Origin: Streptomyces rapamycinicus NRRL 5491
GTDB taxonomy: Bacteria > Actinomycetota > Actinomycetes > Streptomycetales > Streptomycetaceae
Length of the DNA stretch: 64,000 nt
Reading direction: 5' to 3'
NCBI RefSeq assembly: GCF_024298965.1
Contig: NZ_CP085193.1
Span: 5,890,001 to 5,954,000 of the forward strand
Part shown: one piece after another, positions 15,748 through 23,454 of the stretch
Numbering within the stretch: the first letter of the stretch is position 1
How the letters are laid out: each line of letters opens with the position of its first letter
Translations under genes and position numbers: made by a program
The notes under the pieces: model-generated
What the model was told of the DNA's origin: nothing
Database searches by the model: none
What the model saw: the letters and a program-made list of their open reading frames with translations, nothing else

Positions 15748-17081
15748 TCGCGATATGGGCCCTGGTCTCCTACATGACGGCCATCATCGTCTGGAACGCC
15801 GTACTGAAGAGGAACATCGGCGAAGCCCTCCTCGTCGGATTCGTGGTGACCGGCCTGTTCGCGGGCGGCGACATCGCTCATGTCATGTGGGACGGATTCG
15901 CCGAAGCGATGCAGGAGGAGGTCACTTTCGCCGCCCTGGCCTTCGTGTTCATGAGCTACTTGCTGAGCCGTACGCCGGTCCTGGATCAGTTGCTGAACAT
16001 CCTCAACTCCCTGCTCGGTCGTCTGCGCGGCGGACCGGTGTACACCTCGACCGTCGCCGCGGGCATCTTCGGCGCCATCGCCCACGTCGGGGCGGCCGTC
16101 ACCGCCGCGGTCGGCTCGGTGACCATCCCGTGGATGAAGCGCTCAAAGGTCAGCGGTGAGCTCGCCGCCACCGTCGCCGCCGGTGGCGCGGGGATGGGCG
16201 TCACCTTCCCGTTCAGCTCCACCATGTTCATCCTGATGGGCTCGGCCGGGGTGGCGGCGCTGGTCTCCAAGGACGAGATCGTGCTGCCGCTGTTCATGGG
16301 TGGGCTGTGGTGTCTGGGCTACCGCCTGCTGGCGGCGTTCTGGATGGTCCGCCGCCACAGGATCCAGCCCATGGACCGTGCCGATCTGCTGCCGCTCCGG
16401 GTCAGCCTGGGCGCGGGGTGGACCAGCCTGTTCCTGTTCGCCGGGATGATCGTTCCCTTGTTGCTGACCCGCGGACCGACCGGCGGTGAGCTGGGCCGTT
16501 ACGTCGGTGTCACGATGTCGGACGCGATCAGCCTGATCACCTGGATACCGGTCCTGCTCATCGCGATCGTGCTGTTCCTGGGCCGCCGCCACCTTCCCCG
16601 CGCCGGCCGTGGGTGGTGGCAGCTGCTGGAGGGGGCCGTGCCGCAATTCGGCGTCATCGGCGTCACGATCGTGGCGGCGTTCTCCGCCTCGAACGTCCTC
16701 GGCGACCTGGGGCTGCCGCAACAGCTGACCGACGTACTGACGCAGCTGCACGCACCGAAGTGGGCCATGACCTTGATCGTGGGGGTGATCGTCGTCGCCG
16801 TCGCCATCCCGCTCACCGCCAGTGCCACCATGGCCGCCATCGGCCCGGTCGCCGTCTCGTCCCTGGCCGAGGCCGGAGTGCCGGCCGCCACCGCCTGCGT
16901 CGCCGTGCTGATCTTCGCCTCCACCGAGGGCGCGTCGCCGCCGTCCGGTGCCCCGATCTACGTGGCCAGCGGCATCGCCGGAGTCAACCCGGCCCGTACC
17001 TTCGCTCCCCTCGTCGGCTACTACTGCCTGCCGATCCTCCTGATCGGCGCCGCGGTGGCCACCGGCGTGCTGCCCGTCTGA
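15744..17081 (+). CDS. DctM-like TRAP/dicarboxylate transporter large permease
   Basis: 445 residues with about eleven hydrophobic segments throughout. Gly-rich re-entrant stretches include STVAAGIFGAIAHVGAAVTA and AAGGAGMGVTFPFSSTMFIL in the first half and TASATMAAIGPVAVSSLAEA and SPPSGAPIYVASGIAGVNPA in the second. This two-half arrangement is typical of DctM/CitMHS-type ion-coupled carboxylate carriers. It is translationally coupled (ATGA) to the fusion enzyme, so it probably imports that enzyme's substrate. No periplasmic binding protein is present. Confidence 0.75.
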   Translation: MIAIWALVSYMTAIIVWNAVLKRNIGEALLVGFVVTGLFAGGDIAHVMWDGFAEAMQEEVTFAALAFVFMSYLLSRTPVLDQLLNILNSLLGRLRGGPVYTSTVAAGIFGAIAHVGAAVTAAVGSVTIPWMKRSKVSGELAATVAAGGAGMGVTFPFSSTMFILMGSAGVAALVSKDEIVLPLFMGGLWCLGYRLLAAFWMVRRHRIQPMDRADLLPLRVSLGAGWTSLFLFAGMIVPLLLTRGPTGGELGRYVGVTMSDAISLITWIPVLLIAIVLFLGRRHLPRAGRGWWQLLEGAVPQFGVIGVTIVAAFSASNVLGDLGLPQQLTDVLTQLHAPKWAMTLIVGVIVVAVAIPLTASATMAAIGPVAVSSLAEAGVPAATACVAVLIFASTEGASPPSGAPIYVASGIAGVNPARTFAPLVGYYCLPILLIGAAVATGVLPV

Positions 17082-17107
17082 TCCGCCCTTCCACACGAGG
17101 TCGTGCC

Positions 17108-17455
17108 ATGCCCACCCACCTGATCAAAATCCTCTTCCGCCTCGGCGTCCTCGGCTTTCTGCTGGGCGGCCTCTGCATCGTCGCGGGCCAGACGCTGGGG
17201 CTGGCTCTCGGCGACGCCGCCTGGGTCAACGGTGTCGCGACCACCGCCGGGCCCCCGACCTTCATCACCGCCGGCATCACCGGCCTGCTCGCCTACGTGC
17301 TGTCGTACGCCCGTCCCGGCGACCCGGAACCGGCCACGACCACGGCTACAGCCACGACCACGGCCACGGCCACGGCCACGACCACGACCACGACTACAGC
17401 TGCCACGGCCGCGCCCGAGCCGCGGCCCGCCGAAACCGCGCCGCAGCCGGAATAG
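17108..17455 (+). CDS. Small two-helix membrane protein, possible transporter partner
   Basis: 115 residues. There are two clear membrane helices (about residues 10-35 and 45-66: FRLGVLGFLLGGLCIVAGQT, TFITAGITGLLAYVLSYA), then a Thr-Ala-rich cytoplasmic or extracellular tail encoded by a degenerate repeat. It begins 26 bp after the permease, with CGAGG upstream. Position suggests an accessory subunit of the carrier, as DctQ is to DctM, but DctQ has four helices, so this is only an inference. Confidence 0.6.
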   Translation: MPTHLIKILFRLGVLGFLLGGLCIVAGQTLGLALGDAAWVNGVATTAGPPTFITAGITGLLAYVLSYARPGDPEPATTTATATTTATATATTTTTTTAATAAPEPRPAETAPQPE

Positions 17456-17505
17456 GACGTACCGCTCCGGGTGGATCTTGTGCGCACCACGCCGCTGCTC
17501 GCATG

Positions 17506-17522
17506 CTGATAACACTTATCAG
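17506..17522. promoter_or_regulatory. IclR-box candidate upstream of the IclR gene
   Basis: CTGATAA-CAC-TTATCAG is a perfect 7-bp inverted repeat with a 3-bp spacer, 39 bp before the regulator start. It matches the box before the fusion-enzyme gene in arm sequence and spacing, which suggests autoregulation. Confidence 0.65.
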
Positions 17523-17561
17523 GAAATTCCGCAGCCGAGCAGACCACCCAGGAGCCGACCC

Positions 17562-18311
17562 ATGGCCACCCCCGCCTCTCCGATGCGCTCGGTCGACCGA
17601 GCCTTCGACGTTCTGTCCGTGCTGGAGGACGCCCGCCACCCCCTGCGTCTGAGTGAGATCGCGCGCCGCTCCGAGCTCCACGTGGCCACCGCCCAGCGCA
17701 TCCTGAACGTCCTCCTCGACCGCGGCTACGCCGTCAAGGAAGAACCCGGTTACGTCGCGGGACCGGCGTCCGTGGCCACCGCCCACGCCTTCCTGGTCAA
17801 CAACCGGCTCAGCCAGGTCGCCCTGCCCGTACTGCAGGAACTGGCCGCGACCACCGGCATGACATCCACCCTGTACGTACGCGTCGGCCTCTCCCGCGTG
17901 CTGATCGCCCGCGTCGAGGGCCTCAATCCTCTCCGCTACCAACTGCCCATCGGCGAAAAGCTCCCCCTGCACCTGGGCGCCGGGAAATCCCTGGCCGCCT
18001 GGCTGCCCGAGGAGGAACTCGGCACCTACGTCGACAGCGTCACCCCCTTCACCCGGATCTCCGGCGAACGTGTCGGCGCCGATGACCTGCGTGAAGAGCT
18101 CCAGCGCAGCAAGGAGAACGGCCACGCCGTCTCCCTCAGCGAACGGGTCCTGGACGTCACCGCCGTCAGCGCCGCCATCCACCGCGAAGAACAGGTCCTC
18201 GGCGCGCTCAGCGTCGCCGGACCCAGCAGCGACCTGCCCACCGCGGACCACCCGCGCGTCATCACCGAAGTACGCCGGGCGGCCGACGCCATCGCCGCCC
18301 GCTGTCCCTGA
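17562..18311 (+). CDS. IclR-family transcriptional regulator
   Basis: 249 residues. Winged helix at the N-terminus (MRSVDRAFDVLSVLEDARHP, LRLSEIARRSELHVATAQRI), then the IclR effector domain with YQLPIGEKLPLHLGAGKSLA and AVSLSERVLDVTAVSAAIH. The start ATG follows CAGGAG. It lies inside the catabolic module between the small membrane protein and the cyclase. The shared inverted repeats before 14173 and before this gene point to control of the whole module. The inducer is likely the imported acid or a metabolite. Confidence 0.9.
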   Translation: MATPASPMRSVDRAFDVLSVLEDARHPLRLSEIARRSELHVATAQRILNVLLDRGYAVKEEPGYVAGPASVATAHAFLVNNRLSQVALPVLQELAATTGMTSTLYVRVGLSRVLIARVEGLNPLRYQLPIGEKLPLHLGAGKSLAAWLPEEELGTYVDSVTPFTRISGERVGADDLREELQRSKENGHAVSLSERVLDVTAVSAAIHREEQVLGALSVAGPSSDLPTADHPRVITEVRRAADAIAARCP

Positions 18312-18330
18312 ACAGAAAGCGCCTTTCCCC

Positions 18331-19314
18331 TTGACCCACTCCTTGCCGTACCTCACCTACGACGAGCTGCTGCGGCGCACCGACGCCCCGCCCGGCTCCA
18401 GCTGGTACCTCTTCGCCGACCAGCCCGAACGCGGCATGGCCAACTTCGCGGGCCCGCGACAGATCCGGCGGGCGGCGCAAGAGGTCCACGACGGACGCGC
18501 CTTCAACCTCGATCACGCCCTCGACGCCTTCGACCCGCCCATGTCCCGGGCCCGCTCCATCCCCCACCACCGCATCACCGCCAAACACGAGCAGGCCCGC
18601 GACGACGTCCTGGAGGGCTTCTTCCTCCAGGCCAGCAGCCAGCTCGACGGCTTGCGCCACCGCCGCGCCTCCGGGCACGGCTTCTACAACGCCGTGCCCG
18701 ACGATGAGATCGCGCCGCGAAGCCCACGCCTGGGCGTGCAGTTGTGGGCCGAGACCCCGCTGGCCGGGCGCGCGCTCCTCATCGACATCGACGGCCTCCT
18801 CCGCGACCGCGGCACGCCGCTCGACCATCCGGCGGGCCCCGCCCTCGGCCCCGAGTTGCTCGACGCGGCACTCGAGGCACAGCACTGCCGTGTCGAACCC
18901 GGCGATCTGGTTCTCGTCCACACCGGCTGGGCCCACTGGTACCTCACCGCCGAACCCGGCGCACGAGCCGCGGTCCGCGCCGGGCGACGCGCCACCGGGT
19001 TCGTCCAGTCCCGGGACTTCGTCGCCTGGTGCTGGGACCACCGCATCGCGCTGCTGGCCACGGACACCTTCGCCGTCGAAGTCCTCCCCGTGGTGGCCGA
19101 CAGCGACTTCCACGCCAGCGCGCCCGAGGACGGCGGCATGATGCACCAGGAACTGATCGCCAAGCTCGGCCTGCCGTTGGGTGAGCTGTGGAACCTGACC
19201 GCTCTGACGGCTGACTGCCGGGCCACCGGCCGCTGGACCAGCCTCCTCACCGTCAAGCCGCTCAACCTCACCGGTGGCGTCGGCTCTCCCGCCAACGCCA
19301 CCGCTCTGCGCTGA
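18331..19314 (+). CDS. Cyclase-family (kynurenine formamidase-like) metal-dependent hydrolase
   Basis: 327 residues. The layout is that of the larger cyclase-family branch: FFLQASSQLDGLRHRRASGH with GFYNAVP (metal-site region, where kynurenine formamidases have HxGTHxDxP), LLIDIDGLLRDRG, PGDLVLVHTGWAHWYL, and FHASAPEDGGMMHQELIAKL. The family hydrolyses amides, lactones or similar bonds. The start is a TTG (LTHSLPYLTYDELL) 19 bp after the IclR stop, with AGAAAG upstream. It probably opens or trims a substrate for the fusion enzyme. Confidence 0.75.
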   Translation: MTHSLPYLTYDELLRRTDAPPGSSWYLFADQPERGMANFAGPRQIRRAAQEVHDGRAFNLDHALDAFDPPMSRARSIPHHRITAKHEQARDDVLEGFFLQASSQLDGLRHRRASGHGFYNAVPDDEIAPRSPRLGVQLWAETPLAGRALLIDIDGLLRDRGTPLDHPAGPALGPELLDAALEAQHCRVEPGDLVLVHTGWAHWYLTAEPGARAAVRAGRRATGFVQSRDFVAWCWDHRIALLATDTFAVEVLPVVADSDFHASAPEDGGMMHQELIAKLGLPLGELWNLTALTADCRATGRWTSLLTVKPLNLTGGVGSPANATALR

Positions 19315-19392
19315 CGAACACGACACCGCGACACCCCAACGCGACACCCCAACGACCTCGCGGGCACGCGGATTGATGGTGCGTCAGCGGTT

Positions 19393-19405
19393 CGTTAGTG
19401 GCGCG
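19393..19405 (+). promoter_or_regulatory. Motif shared by the three DUF4232 gene promoters (copy 1)
   Basis: CGTTAGTGGCGCG lies 97 bp before the first DUF4232 gene. Closely related 13-mers occur before the two other DUF4232 genes of the window, oriented with each gene. A common regulator or sigma factor is inferred. Confidence 0.5.
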
Positions 19406-19501
19406 CTAATGGAACGGTAGCGGCCACCGGCAGAGTGAGTGGCACACCGAGCGAAACGTCGCCGGGCGCAGTACTCCGCTGATGACGAAGAGGGTCATTC
19501 C

Positions 19502-20170
19502 ATGCTTATCAACCGCTCCCGGATCCGTACGTTCGCCGGTGCGAGTCTGCTGGTGACGGCCGCGATGTTCGCCACCGCTTGCCAGAACTCGGACGACACG
19601 AGCAGTGGGTCCGGTGACTCGTCCGCCTCCGCCGAGGCCACGGCCGATGCCGGGAAGGACAACGCCTCTGGCTCAGAGGCCGGATCCTCCGAGGGCAAGG
19701 ACAAGGGGAGTCAGGATGGCTCCGGCGCCGACACCGGGAACGGTGAGCGGGACAAGGTCGGGCAGACGTGCGGGGCCAACGACATTTCCTGGAGCACCAG
19801 GTCCGAGACGCAGGCCGGTGGATACATCCTGGTCATCGCGAAGGCCAAGCCGGGTATCACCTGCACTCTGCCCGCCGCGCTTCCCACCATCGCCTTCGGG
19901 TCGGACGGCACCCAGGCGGGTCCCGCGGAGCAGGCCGTCGGGCCCGCGATCACCCTGGGCAAGGGAACGACCGCCTACGCCGGGGTGAACCCGAAGACCA
20001 CCAAGGAAAACGGTGGCAAGGAACTGGACAGCATCATCGTCGGGGTCGGTGACGCGGACCCCAACCCGGTCTCCCTGCCGGTCGGCACCATCACCGTCGA
20101 CGAGCCCATCGTCACCAACTGGCACACCTCCGCCGCGGATGCCGTCCCCTTCGGCGGAACGGACCAGTAG
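19502..20170 (+). CDS. DUF4232 lipoprotein
   Basis: 222 residues. A lipoprotein signal peptide ends in FATAC (lipid cysteine C27). It is followed by a Ser/Gly/Asp-rich linker to about residue 85, and then a DUF4232 beta-sandwich (QTCGANDISWSTRSETQAGG, GITCTLPAALPTIAFG, GPAITLGKGTTAYAGVNP). The domain is common in streptomycete surface proteins of unknown role. GAGG upstream supports the ATG. It is one of three DUF4232 genes here sharing an upstream 13-bp motif. Confidence 0.82.
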   Translation: MLINRSRIRTFAGASLLVTAAMFATACQNSDDTSSGSGDSSASAEATADAGKDNASGSEAGSSEGKDKGSQDGSGADTGNGERDKVGQTCGANDISWSTRSETQAGGYILVIAKAKPGITCTLPAALPTIAFGSDGTQAGPAEQAVGPAITLGKGTTAYAGVNPKTTKENGGKELDSIIVGVGDADPNPVSLPVGTITVDEPIVTNWHTSAADAVPFGGTDQ

Positions 20171-20240
20171 CCCGTAAGACCCGTAGGGGGCCGGCTCCGC
20201 GCCGCGGTTTTCTCGCAGCAACAACGTTAGGAGTTCGTAG

Positions 20241-20987
20241 ATGATTCGCAAACGGTCACGTCTGATCGCCGCGCCGATCGCGGCTGTCGCCCTGACCCTG
20301 ACTGTCGCCGGCTACCACGCCAGTGCGGCCGGATCGTCGCCCTCGGGCGGCGCGGAACGGTCGGGGAAGGTCACCAAGGCGGCGGGCCCGTGTCTGGCCG
20401 ATGCCACGACGCTGGTCGGCGACCTCGACGGTGACGGCCACCCGGACAAGATCGCGAACCCTGGGCACACCGGCACCAAGATGACGATCCAGTGGGGGAC
20501 CGCGGACGGCTCGTTCGGCGCGAAGCAGTCCGTCAGCGAACTTCTCGGCGCGAAGAAGGGCGAGGTCGCGACCGCCGCCGTCGCCGACTTCCAGAACGAC
20601 GGCACCCTGGACATGATCGTCAACATCGTCGAGCCGGCCGACGGGGACGACCCCTCGACGGCGCGCGTCGCGGAGTACCGCCCCGGCCCGCTCAAGCGGT
20701 CGAACCTGGGCTCCGCCGACTCCCGGCACTCCGACATCGGCGACCACGGCGAGGTGCAGCAGCTCCGGATCGCCAACTACGGCGACGACCCGTACCCGGA
20801 CCTCGCGATCCTCAACAACTCCGGTGACGGGCAGCTGGACCGGGACGTGCGCCTGTCGTACGCGGGCAGCGGCCCGGGCGACTTCGACTACGCGCTGAAG
20901 GAGAAGTACGGCGAGTTCGGGTCCACGGCCGAGCCGCCGGCCATGCCCGGCGACGGTTGGAAGCAGTTCTACGAGTCCTGCTCCTGA
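20241..20987 (+). CDS. Secreted FG-GAP/VCBS-repeat protein
   Basis: 248 residues with a Sec signal peptide (AAPIAAVALTLTVAGYHASA, cleavage after ASA). Several Asp-rich FG-GAP-type loops follow: VGDLDGDGHPDKIAN, VADFQNDGTLDMIVN and YGDDPYPDLAILN, probably calcium-binding blades of a beta-propeller. No catalytic domain is visible. It starts 70 bp after the DUF4232 gene, with TAGGAG upstream, and may share its transcript. Confidence 0.8.
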   Translation: MIRKRSRLIAAPIAAVALTLTVAGYHASAAGSSPSGGAERSGKVTKAAGPCLADATTLVGDLDGDGHPDKIANPGHTGTKMTIQWGTADGSFGAKQSVSELLGAKKGEVATAAVADFQNDGTLDMIVNIVEPADGDDPSTARVAEYRPGPLKRSNLGSADSRHSDIGDHGEVQQLRIANYGDDPYPDLAILNNSGDGQLDRDVRLSYAGSGPGDFDYALKEKYGEFGSTAEPPAMPGDGWKQFYESCS

Positions 20988-21007
20988 TCCTGATCCTGAC
21001 CGCGACT

Positions 21008-21043
21008 GGGCGCCGCCGGGTCCTTCGGGCACCGGCGGCGCCC
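21008..21043. terminator. Bidirectional terminator hairpin between convergent genes
   Basis: GGGCGCCGCCGG and CCGGCGGCGCCC form a perfect 12-bp stem around a 12-nt loop, between the FG-GAP gene and the convergent response-regulator gene. Confidence 0.75.
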
Positions 21044-21065
21044 CCGGTGTCGGCGGCGCCCGGGT

Positions 21066-22277
21066 TCAGGTGTTTTCGCGGTTGTTGAGGATGTCCAGGA
21101 TCCGGCCCGCGTGGCCGTGGCCCAGGCGGGGAGTCTCCGCGTCGGCCGTGGGCCGGGACGTGGACGGGGCGCGGTAGACGTAGCCGATGCCGCGGGCCGA
21201 GACGATCGCGTCGCCGCCCAGCGGCGTGGCGTCGAGCTTCCGTCGCAGCCGCGAGACGGCGAACTTCACCCGGGTGGAGGCCTGCCCGCCGGGGTCGTTC
21301 CACGCCGTGGCCAGGAGGTGCTCGAAGGGCTGCACCTTGCCCGCGCTGCGCACCAGGCAGTTCAGCAAGCGGAACTCGACGGGCGTCAGCCGCAGCGGTT
21401 TGCCCACGACGTGGACTTCCGCGCTGAGGGAGTTCAGGCGCAGCAGCCCGTCCTCGTAAACGGGGTCCTGGTTCTCCGTGGCGCCATGGCGGCGCAGCAC
21501 CCGCGCCATGCGTGCCATGAGCTCCTTGGGGCTGAACGGCTTGACGATGTAGTCGTCGGCGCCCGCGGCGAGGCCGATCACGAGGTCCTGGTCGTCGGAT
21601 CTCGCCGTCAGGAAGATCACCGGGATGTCACTGACGCTGCGCAGCCGACGTAGTACCTCGATCCCGTCGATGCCCGGCAGCATGATGTCGAGCAGGACCA
21701 GATCCGGGCGTTGCGCGTAGGCCTCGCGGAGGCCGGTGGATCCGTCGCGCGCATGGCTGACCTCGTAGCCGCCGCGCTGGGACAGCATGATCCCCATAAC
21801 GGTGACCATGGCCTCGTCGTCCTCGATCAACAGCACACGGGGACGGCGACGTGTCGGCGGCTGTACCTGTGGCTGCGTTTGCGGCGGTGTCTGTGTCTGC
21901 CGTGTCTGTGTCTGCCGTGTCTGTGGCTGTGGCTGTGCGGCGTCCCGGTCGGTCAGCCGGACCGTTCTGACATCACGGGCCGACACTCCCTGGCCGACCA
22001 GGAAGTCCAGAGCCGTCTCGTAGCACGTGTCGCACAGCCGGGTCTCGCGGCGGTTCAGCACGATGGCGAAGCGCGCCGTCCGGCCGCAGGCGTGGCCGGC
22101 GATGTCCGTCGCACAGGGACCCGCCGTGAGAGCGGAGACGTTCTCCGCCCGGCGCCGGGTCCGGCGGGCGGCCGACCGGCAGGTATCGGAGCAGTAGCGG
22201 CGGCGGCGCCCCACCTTGGCGGGGGTGGGCAGCGGCGAGCCGCACTCCTCGCAGCGGTCCGCGGCGGCGTCGTCCAC
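21066..22277 (-). CDS. Orphan OmpR-type response regulator with N-terminal cysteine clusters
   Basis: 403 residues. Residues 9-33 form a zinc-finger-like cluster (CEEC ... YCSDTC: C9, C12, C29, C33). A second cluster follows (C55, C64, C82, C85: HACGRTARF ... RLCDTC). A Gln-Thr-Pro-rich linker (115-142) joins a receiver domain (VLLIEDDEAM, phospho-acceptor D197 in LVLLDIMLPG, K in DYIVKPFSPKEL) and a winged-helix domain (LTPVEFRLLNCLVRSAG ... VSRLRRKLD). Normal OmpR regulators have no such N-terminus. No histidine kinase is adjacent. The GTG start has a strong GAGGAGGAGG site. Metal or redox sensing is conceivable but unproven. Confidence 0.85.
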   Translation of the reverse strand: MDDAAADRCEECGSPLPTPAKVGRRRRYCSDTCRSAARRTRRRAENVSALTAGPCATDIAGHACGRTARFAIVLNRRETRLCDTCYETALDFLVGQGVSARDVRTVRLTDRDAAQPQPQTRQTQTRQTQTPPQTQPQVQPPTRRRPRVLLIEDDEAMVTVMGIMLSQRGGYEVSHARDGSTGLREAYAQRPDLVLLDIMLPGIDGIEVLRRLRSVSDIPVIFLTARSDDQDLVIGLAAGADDYIVKPFSPKELMARMARVLRRHGATENQDPVYEDGLLRLNSLSAEVHVVGKPLRLTPVEFRLLNCLVRSAGKVQPFEHLLATAWNDPGGQASTRVKFAVSRLRRKLDATPLGGDAIVSARGIGYVYRAPSTSRPTADAETPRLGHGHAGRILDILNNRENT

Positions 22278-22492
22278 GTGCGGCCCTCCTCCTCAACCGT
22301 CCTCGGCCTCCGTCGCCCCTCGGCACGTAAGGCATGTACAGCACGTTGAGCCCGTTGAGCCCGTTGCGCACGTAATCCGTTTCGTGCCGCGACTCAGGTG
22401 CGAAAGAGTTAGCGTCCCTTGGTTCTTCCCCATGTGTGCGGTTTCCTGGAATTGTGCGGCCCGGCCGCCTCGCGGCAGCCGGGCCCGGGGAG

Positions 22493-22771
22493 TCAGGACC
22501 GCCTGTGCTGTCCGGCGTCGACGATCCGGTCCCCCATCGCGCGGAGAGCCCTCGCCACCATGGCGAGGGCCTCATGCTGAGTCAGGACGGCGACCGCGTC
22601 CAAGACACCGGACACGATGCACAGCCCCACCCCCCACGAGGTGCTCTCCCGCAGGTACCACCTCCCAGCCGACGGCTCGGACTCAAGGGCGCGGGCGGGG
22701 TTCCGTTCCGTCCCTCCCCCGTTCTCCTCCGTGTCCGTGCCGGGGCTGTCCGGTTCGAGGGTTCGGCACAT
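22493..22771 (-). CDS. Small hypothetical protein
   Basis: 92 residues starting MCRTLEPDSPGTDTEENGGG and containing STSWGVGLCIVSGVLDAVAV, ALAMVARALRAMGDRIVDAG. A strong GAGGAGG seven bases before the ATG supports it as real. No family is recognised; the central part is mildly hydrophobic but too short to call a membrane helix. Confidence 0.6.
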   Translation of the reverse strand: MCRTLEPDSPGTDTEENGGGTERNPARALESEPSAGRWYLRESTSWGVGLCIVSGVLDAVAVLTQHEALAMVARALRAMGDRIVDAGQHRRS

Positions 22772-22967
22772 CGGGCGACCTCCTCTCGACAGCGACCGCG
22801 ACCATCGCGAGCTGTCGCGACTCGCACGCGGTGGCCATGCCGCGTCGGAAGCCGATCGGCGTGTCCTCCCCCTCACCCAGGGTGATGCGCTCACAGTGCT
22901 GCCTGCCGACGCGCCCCGGCAAGGCACCGCAATCAACGTAGCTTCGGCACCACCGCGCAGGGCGTTC

Positions 22968-23110
22968 TCACTGTTCGGGGCGGGCCACGCGGATCAGCGT
23001 CTGCTGCCCGTTGGCGACGAGATTCCGCCCGTCGCCCTGGACCGCGAACACCTCCAACTGGCAGACGGTCGGGGTGCGTCCGGACTTCAGCACGCTCCGG
23101 CGTGGAACTA
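22968..23110 (-). pseudogene. C-terminal remnant of a PaaI-type thioesterase
   Basis: The reverse strand ends with SVLKSGRTPTVCQLEVFAVQ, then GDGRNLVANGQQTLIRVA and a stop, which resembles the last strands of PaaI/hot-dog thioesterases. The catalytic N-terminal half is absent and the upstream frame is unrelated, so the gene is truncated. Confidence 0.5.
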
Positions 23111-23134
23111 GCCGTGTTGCTGGGTCACTCCGTT

Positions 23135-23330
23135 TCAGGTACCCATCAGGCGTTCCACCGGCAGAAGACCGTTGATGCCGATCATCATGGCACCGGAGAC
23201 CCGGGTCACCGCCCGGACCGCCGAGGGCCGCGTCGTCAGTACGGTGCGGGCCACCCCTGCCACCGCCGGCTGCGGGACCTCGAACGCGAGGGCGCCATCC
23301 GCGGCTACCGCGCCGTCGTCCGCCCTCGTC
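23135..23330. pseudogene. Overlapping gene fragments (AsnC/Lrp-like and possible exporter tail)
   Basis: The forward strand near 23250-23320 reads RRLRDLEREGAIRGYRAVV, which is the end of the helix-turn-helix region of an AsnC/Lrp regulator. The reverse strand reads VRAVTRVSGAMMIGINGLLP and stops at 23135, which could be the last helix of a LysE-type exporter. AsnC and LysE genes are often divergent neighbours, so this may be a collapsed pair. Each match is short. Confidence 0.35.
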
Positions 23331-23371
23331 ATGAAGCACGTCGTCCACGACCGGCCGCTGCCCGAGTAGCC

Positions 23372-23399
23372 GTTCCCGTCCACCGATCGGTGGACGGGA
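23372..23399. promoter_or_regulatory. 28-bp perfect palindrome, operator candidate for the MMPL gene
   Basis: TTCCCGTCCACCGA is followed at once by its exact reverse complement, with no spacer. The centre is CCACCGATCGGTGG. It lies 55 bp before the MMPL start. A zero-spacer palindrome of this size suits a dimeric repressor, for example of the TetR type, rather than a terminator, which would need a loop. No TetR gene is adjacent. Confidence 0.6.
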
Positions 23400-23454
23400 A
23401 GTTCAACCGGGTACCTCTGTCGGCCAAGTCCGCTGGCCAGCAAGGCTTTCGGGC

